This document shows positions 59,821 to 64,000 of a stretch of 64,000 nucleotides of DNA, piece by piece. Origin of the DNA: Desmonostoc vinosum HA7617-LM4 (GTDB lineage Bacteria; Cyanobacteriota; Cyanobacteriia; Cyanobacteriales; Nostocaceae); the NCBI GenBank assembly GCA_019359515.1, contig JAHHHC010000006.1, forward strand, positions 186,001 through 250,000, read 5' to 3'. The stretch's first letter is position 1; every line of letters starts with the position of its first letter. The notes beneath the pieces were generated by a model. The model searched no databases. It was not told where the DNA came from and saw only the letters and a list, made by a program, of their open reading frames with translations. Both the position numbers and the translations under genes were made by a program.

Positions 59821-60771
59821 ATGAGAATTTTGGTGACGGGCGGTGCTGGGTTTATTGGTTCCCATCTCATCGACCGACTAATAGCCGATAGGCATGAAGT
59901 AATATGCTTAGATAATTTTTACACAGGACATAAACGTAATATCCTCAAATGGCTGAATCATCCATACTTTGAACTGATCCGCCACGACATCACCGAACCA
60001 ATTCGGTTAGAAGTAGATCAAATTTATCATTTGGCTTGTCCTGCTTCTCCAGTACATTACCAATACAACCCAGTAAAAACCGTTAAAACTAACGTGATGG
60101 GAACGTTGAACATGTTGGGTTTAGCTAAGCGTGTGAAAGCTAGATTTTTGTTAGCTTCCACAAGCGAAGTGTACGGAGACCCAGAAATTCATCCCCAAAC
60201 TGAAGAATATAGAGGTAACGTCAATCCCATAGGACTGCGTTCTTGTTACGACGAAGGAAAACGAATTGCTGAAACTTTAGCATTTGACTATTACAGACAA
60301 AATAAAGTTGAGATTCGAGTTGCCAGGATATTTAATACTTACGGCCCTCGGATGTTTGAAAACGATGGTCGTGTAGTTAGCAACTTTGTAGTTCAAGCGT
60401 TACAAGGTATTCCTTTAACTGTATACGGTGAAGGTACACAAACCCGTAGTTTTTGCTACGTATCTGACCTAGTAGAAGGACTGATGCGGTTGATGAATGG
60501 CGATTACATCGGGCCAGTAAATTTGGGTAATCCTGATGAGTATACAATATTAGAATTGGCAAAGGCAGTACAAAATCTAGTCAACCCAGATGCAGAAATT
60601 CAGTTTGAGCCGCTGCCTTCTGACGATCCACGTCGTCGCCGTCCCGATATTACAAAGGCTAAAACCTTGTTAAATTGGGAACCTACCATTCCTCTGCAAG
60701 AGGGGTTAAAACTGACAATAGAAGATTTCCGCGATCGCATCAAAAGCGACGTTCAGCTATCAAGCTATTAA
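59821..60771 (+). CDS. UDP-glucuronate decarboxylase (UXS), extended SDR
   Basis: The 316-aa protein is an extended short-chain dehydrogenase: [14 protein letters not shown] (NAD site), [16 protein letters not shown], and [20 protein letters not shown] with the YxxxK pair. The overall pattern ([20 protein letters not shown]) is that of UDP-glucuronic acid decarboxylases, which make UDP-xylose. The UDP-glucose dehydrogenase gene 151 bp downstream makes the substrate, supporting this. A dTDP-glucose dehydratase is the less likely alternative. Confidence 0.9.
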   Translation: MRILVTGGAGFIGSHLIDRLIADRHEVICLDNFYTGHKRNILKWLNHPYFELIRHDITEPIRLEVDQIYHLACPASPVHYQYNPVKTVKTNVMGTLNMLGLAKRVKARFLLASTSEVYGDPEIHPQTEEYRGNVNPIGLRSCYDEGKRIAETLAFDYYRQNKVEIRVARIFNTYGPRMFENDGRVVSNFVVQALQGIPLTVYGEGTQTRSFCYVSDLVEGLMRLMNGDYIGPVNLGNPDEYTILELAKAVQNLVNPDAEIQFEPLPSDDPRRRRPDITKAKTLLNWEPTIPLQEGLKLTIEDFRDRIKSDVQLSSY

Positions 60772-60922
60772 GTAGTGCTTCCCACTGCTATGAACTTTCG
60801 TGCAGGCTAATTTGACCTATAAGCCTGTGATTAAGTAGCGGTATTTTCCGCTTGTTTGTAAGTTGCGTGCTAACAACTTTTTTTAGAAGACTAACCCCAA
60901 TAAGAGCGAGGAGTAAAAGAAA

Positions 60923-62314
60923 ATGCGTGTTTGCGTAATTGGTACTGGTTACGTTGGTTTAGTTACAGGTGCTTGCTTAGCTCATATCGGTCATGATGTG
61001 ATTTGTGTAGACAATAACGAAGAGAAAGTCAAGCTCATGAAATCTGGACAGTCCCCTATTTTTGAGCCGGGACTCTCAGAAATCATGCAGACTGCTATTC
61101 AAACTCAAAAGATCCACTTCACCACAGATCTTGCCGCAGGAGTAGCTCATGGCGAAATTCTGTTTATTGCTGTAGGAACTCCACCTCTACCCACCGGTGA
61201 AAGCGACACCCGTTATGTAGAAGCTGTCGCCCGTGGCATTGGGGCAAATCTCAACGGTGGCTACAAGGTAATTGTGAATAAGTCTACAGTCCCCATTGGC
61301 TCTGGTGACTGGGTGCGGATGATTGTCTTAGATGGGATTGCAGAACGTCAGAAAACACTCGTACCCGCAGGTGGAGTGGCTAGTGAAGATAAATTACCTG
61401 AGATGGCGGCTCATTTCGATGTAGTTAGCAATCCTGAGTTTTTGCGTGAAGGTTCAGCGGTTTATGATACCTTTAATCCCGATCGCATTGTATTAGGCGG
61501 CAATAGTCAAAAAGCGATCGCCTTAATGCAAGAACTGTATGCCCCAATTGTCGAACGCAAGTATGCCGCTGACCAATCTTTACCTCCTGTACCAATTCTG
61601 GCTACAGACCTCAGCTCAGCAGAAATGATTAAATACGCTGCTAATGCGTTTTTGGCGACTAAAATTAGTTTTATTAACGAAGTTGCTAACATTTGCGATC
61701 GCGTCGGTGCTGATGTTACTCAAGTAGCTAAAGGCATCGGTTTAGACTCCCGTATTGGTAATAAGTTTTTACAAGCTGGTATCGGTTGGGGTGGTTCCTG
61801 CTTCCCTAAAGATGTTGCTGCCTTAATTCACACTGCTGATGACTACGGTTACGAAGCCCAGTTACTCAAATCTGCCGTTAGCGTCAACGAACGCCAGCGT
61901 CTAATAGCATTGGAAAAATTGCAGCAAGTTCTCAAAATTCTCAAAGGTAAAACTGTGGGACTACTAGGTCTTACCTTCAAGCCAGATACAGACGACATGC
62001 GCGATGCCCCAGCACTCAACCTGATTGAACAGCTCAACCGATTAGGGGCGAAAGTGAAAGCCTACGACCCAATTGTTTCCCAAACAGGCTTGCGTCACGG
62101 TCTTTCTGGAGTATTGGTGGAAACCGATGCTGAAAGACTTGCTGATGGATGTGATGCCCTGGTTCTCGTAACCGAATGGCAACAGTTTAGTACTCTGGAC
62201 TACGCCAAGATGGCGAAACTGATGAGTCATCCCGTGATCATCGATGGTCGTAACTACCTTGATCCCGAAACAATGGTCAGAGCTGGATTCCAATATTTAG
62301 GTGTAGGAAGATAA
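60923..62314 (+). CDS. ugd: UDP-glucose 6-dehydrogenase
   Basis: The 463-aa protein has an N-terminal GTGYVGLVTGACLAHIGHDV (NAD site), GIGWGGSCFPKDVAALIHTA (catalytic Cys) and LLGLTFKPDTDDMRDAPALN near the C-terminal UDP-binding domain. It oxidises UDP-glucose to UDP-glucuronate, the substrate of the upstream decarboxylase; together they supply UDP-xylose-type sugars for extracellular polysaccharide. AGGAG lies about 10 bases before the ATG. Confidence 0.94.
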   Translation: MRVCVIGTGYVGLVTGACLAHIGHDVICVDNNEEKVKLMKSGQSPIFEPGLSEIMQTAIQTQKIHFTTDLAAGVAHGEILFIAVGTPPLPTGESDTRYVEAVARGIGANLNGGYKVIVNKSTVPIGSGDWVRMIVLDGIAERQKTLVPAGGVASEDKLPEMAAHFDVVSNPEFLREGSAVYDTFNPDRIVLGGNSQKAIALMQELYAPIVERKYAADQSLPPVPILATDLSSAEMIKYAANAFLATKISFINEVANICDRVGADVTQVAKGIGLDSRIGNKFLQAGIGWGGSCFPKDVAALIHTADDYGYEAQLLKSAVSVNERQRLIALEKLQQVLKILKGKTVGLLGLTFKPDTDDMRDAPALNLIEQLNRLGAKVKAYDPIVSQTGLRHGLSGVLVETDAERLADGCDALVLVTEWQQFSTLDYAKMAKLMSHPVIIDGRNYLDPETMVRAGFQYLGVGR

Positions 62315-62801
62315 AGAATTAAGTTTTTTAATTTTTAACAATTACTTGCCGCCTAGAAATATCCGGGCGGCATTTTGTAATTGGGAATGGGGAACTCGGG
62401 CCCCCTTTCAAGGGCAGGTTTTTCATATTCAGTCTGAAAAAACCTATTTTTTCGTTCCGAAATCTTTCTCCCTGTCCCCGTGTCCCCGCGTCCCCGTGTC
62501 CCCGCGTCAACCAAAACGCGAAATCTAAAAAACCTACCCATAAGAGACTGGGGCTAGGCTGTAAACTTTGTACTCTTTTGCCCATAAGGGTTCATGCAGA
62601 AAGTGTGTTGACTATTTTTGTGGAAAAACGGCTGGAACAGCCGTTTTTCCACAAACAAAAAAGAACACGAATAATTTTCCGCAAAATCGCCTAAAAACCA
62701 ACAAAGTCAACAGCCTAGACTGGGGCCCCCGCTCCCGCAGGGATTAGGGGTAATGGGGAAATTTTCTTTGCGTCACCGCGTCTTTCCTCATCCCGCGGCC
62801 C
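62315..62801. repeat. Repeat-dense region with long hairpin
   Basis: 62349-62373 (gccgcctagaaatatccgggcggc) is a hairpin-like terminator candidate for ugd. 62401-62546 is the inverted counterpart of the dispersed unit at 47966-48091. 62617-62655 is a perfect 16-17 bp hairpin (tttgtggaaaaacggct / agccgtttttccacaaa) inside a larger outer pair gttgact/agtcaac (62608-62711). No gene is present. Confidence 0.75.
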
Positions 62802-64000
62802 CTACATAGGACGATCGCTAAACTCGGAGTTATAACCTTCTTCGCCGTGTTCGTTGATATCTAAACCTTGGAATTCGGCTTCTTCTTTGACTCGCAGACC
62901 AACCGTGGCATCAATAATTTTGAGAATAATCCAAGTACCAACAGCTGCGATCGCATAAGCAATTACAATAGCTGCTAGTTCTACTCCCAATTCATTAAAA
63001 TTACCACGCAATACACCATTTTTACCTGCTGAGTTAACTTCGACGGTGGCAAAGAGTGCTGTTAAAATTGCGCCCACAGTACCACCAACGCCATGTACAG
63101 GATAAGTATCTAAAGCGTCGTCGATTTGCAGCTTGTGCTTGAAACTCACTGCATAGAAGCAAACAAAAGAGGTGATGAAACCAATTAAAATTGCTGATAA
63201 GGGTGTAACAAATCCAGCTGCTGGGGTGATACCTACTAAACCCGCGACAGCTCCTGTTGCTGCTCCCACTGCTGTTGGTTTACCGCGCAAAACTCCTTCC
63301 AAAATTAACCACATTAAAGCTGCCGCCGCCGCCGCTGTGTTAGTAGCAACAAAGGCTGATGTTGCTACATTTGTGACTAAATTACCAGAAATTCCACTAG
63401 CAACAGATAAGGCACTCCCAGCATTGAAGCCGAACCAGCCAAACCAGAGTAAGCCAGCACCCAACAAAATAAAGGGTACATTGTGCGGTGGGCTGAGGCG
63501 ATCGGGATGGGTTTTGCGAGGGCCAAGGACGATCGCAGCAACTAAAGCAGAAACCCCAGAACTAATATGAACAACTGTACCACCAGCAAAGTCAAGGGCA
63601 CCCAAGCCACCAGATAAGCCTAAGAATCCACCTTTAGCCCATACCATATGAGCTAGGGGAGTGTATATAAAGGTTGACCACAGCAGTACAAATAAGCAAT
63701 AGGCGCGAAAGCTCATCCGCTCAGCGATCGCCCCAGATATTAAAGCTGGGGTGATAATGGCAAACATAGCTTGATAAATCATGTATGCTTGGTGGGGAAT
63801 TGTAGCGGCATAAGAAACAACTTCTACTGGGTTCGACCCTTTAAGATAATCGGTTGTTTCTAGCCCAACACCATTCAAACCTAGCCATTGTAAGCTACCG
63901 ATGAACGGCAAACCTGGTGCAAAGGCAAGACTATAGCCCCACAAGATCCATGTGACACCGACGATCGCCATCAACACAAAGCTCATCATTAATGTGTTTA
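62802..64000 (-). CDS. amt: Ammonium transporter Amt, N-terminus outside window
   Basis: The frame is open to the right edge (codons for NTL precede the first Met at 63989), so the true start lies beyond 64000 and about 100 residues with the first membrane helices are missing. The rest shows SGAIAERMSFRAYCLFVLLW, AGGTVVHISSGVSALVAAIV, TNTAAAAAALMWLILEG and YPVHGVGGTVGAILTALF, the Amt/Rh pattern including a conserved pore histidine. It imports ammonium and is usually nitrogen-regulated. The C-terminal tail (EEAEFQGLDINEHGEEGYNS) is typical. Confidence 0.95.
   Translation of the reverse strand, partial: NTLMMSFVLMAIVGVTWILWGYSLAFAPGLPFIGSLQWLGLNGVGLETTDYLKGSNPVEVVSYAATIPHQAYMIYQAMFAIITPALISGAIAERMSFRAYCLFVLLWSTFIYTPLAHMVWAKGGFLGLSGGLGALDFAGGTVVHISSGVSALVAAIVLGPRKTHPDRLSPPHNVPFILLGAGLLWFGWFGFNAGSALSVASGISGNLVTNVATSAFVATNTAAAAAALMWLILEGVLRGKPTAVGAATGAVAGLVGITPAAGFVTPLSAILIGFITSFVCFYAVSFKHKLQIDDALDTYPVHGVGGTVGAILTALFATVEVNSAGKNGVLRGNFNELGVELAAIVIAYAIAAVGTWIILKIIDATVGLRVKEEAEFQGLDINEHGEEGYNSEFSDRPM

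Overview
The window comes from a filamentous cyanobacterium, most likely heterocyst-forming (Nostocales). The signs are GCGATCGC-type (HIP1) sites throughout, genes for C-phycoerythrin and other phycobilisome parts, Psb29/Thf1, NdhS, a shinorine-type sunscreen cluster, and the heptanucleotide and palindromic small repeats typical of this group. I cannot name the species from sequence alone.

Region 1 (1-8830) is a phycobilisome island. On the minus strand lie cpeB and cpeA (C-phycoerythrin), then an IS200/IS605-type element carrying a gutted tnpB, then the bilin lyase/chaperone genes cpeY and cpeZ, then a second divergent phycoerythrin-type beta/alpha pair whose alpha gene runs off the left edge. 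nblA (phycobilisome degradation) is upstream of cpeB. On the plus strand follow a CpcS/CpeS-type bilin lyase, an HExxH putative metalloprotease and a cpcG rod-core linker with a clear terminator. A CpcT-type lyase (49555) and hemF (51015) further right also serve bilin and tetrapyrrole metabolism.

Region 2 (8855-19336) holds an XRE regulator, a full-length tnpB element, a methyltransferase/HD-hydrolase pair, a bifunctional proline-catabolic PutA-like enzyme with repeat-derived sequence in its linker, a 5'-truncated and frameshifted hybrid histidine kinase, and a BtuF-like protein. Region 3 (19833-27966) is the mycosporine-like amino acid cluster mysA-mysB-mysC-NRPS. Two tandem paralogous small ORFs (38 and 49 codons) precede it.

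Region 4 (27975-34632) has two MITE-like elements and then three minus-strand STAND/AAA-type ATPase genes. The middle protein fuses ATPase, TPR, a membrane helix and a LivJ-like periplasmic ligand-binding domain. This is the best candidate for an undescribed signalling or conflict system. Region 5 (35083-40393) has pyrB with an in-frame repeat insertion, a 26-repeat CRISPR array without cas genes, and mgtE.

Region 6 (40817-64000) is mostly housekeeping: a PEP-CTERM remnant, a small 44-aa ORF, a GH15/phosphorylase-kinase-like protein, a YkvA protein, exbB/exbD, a 4-TM holin-like protein, psb29, cpcT, a STAS protein, hemF, an SRPBCC protein, mrp, rodA, ndhS, a HAS-barrel protein, a cation/proton antiporter, UDP-glucuronate decarboxylase, UDP-glucose dehydrogenase and the 3' part of amt. 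Small repeats fill many gaps and in two places have become part of coding sequence. I saw no rRNA or tRNA genes.
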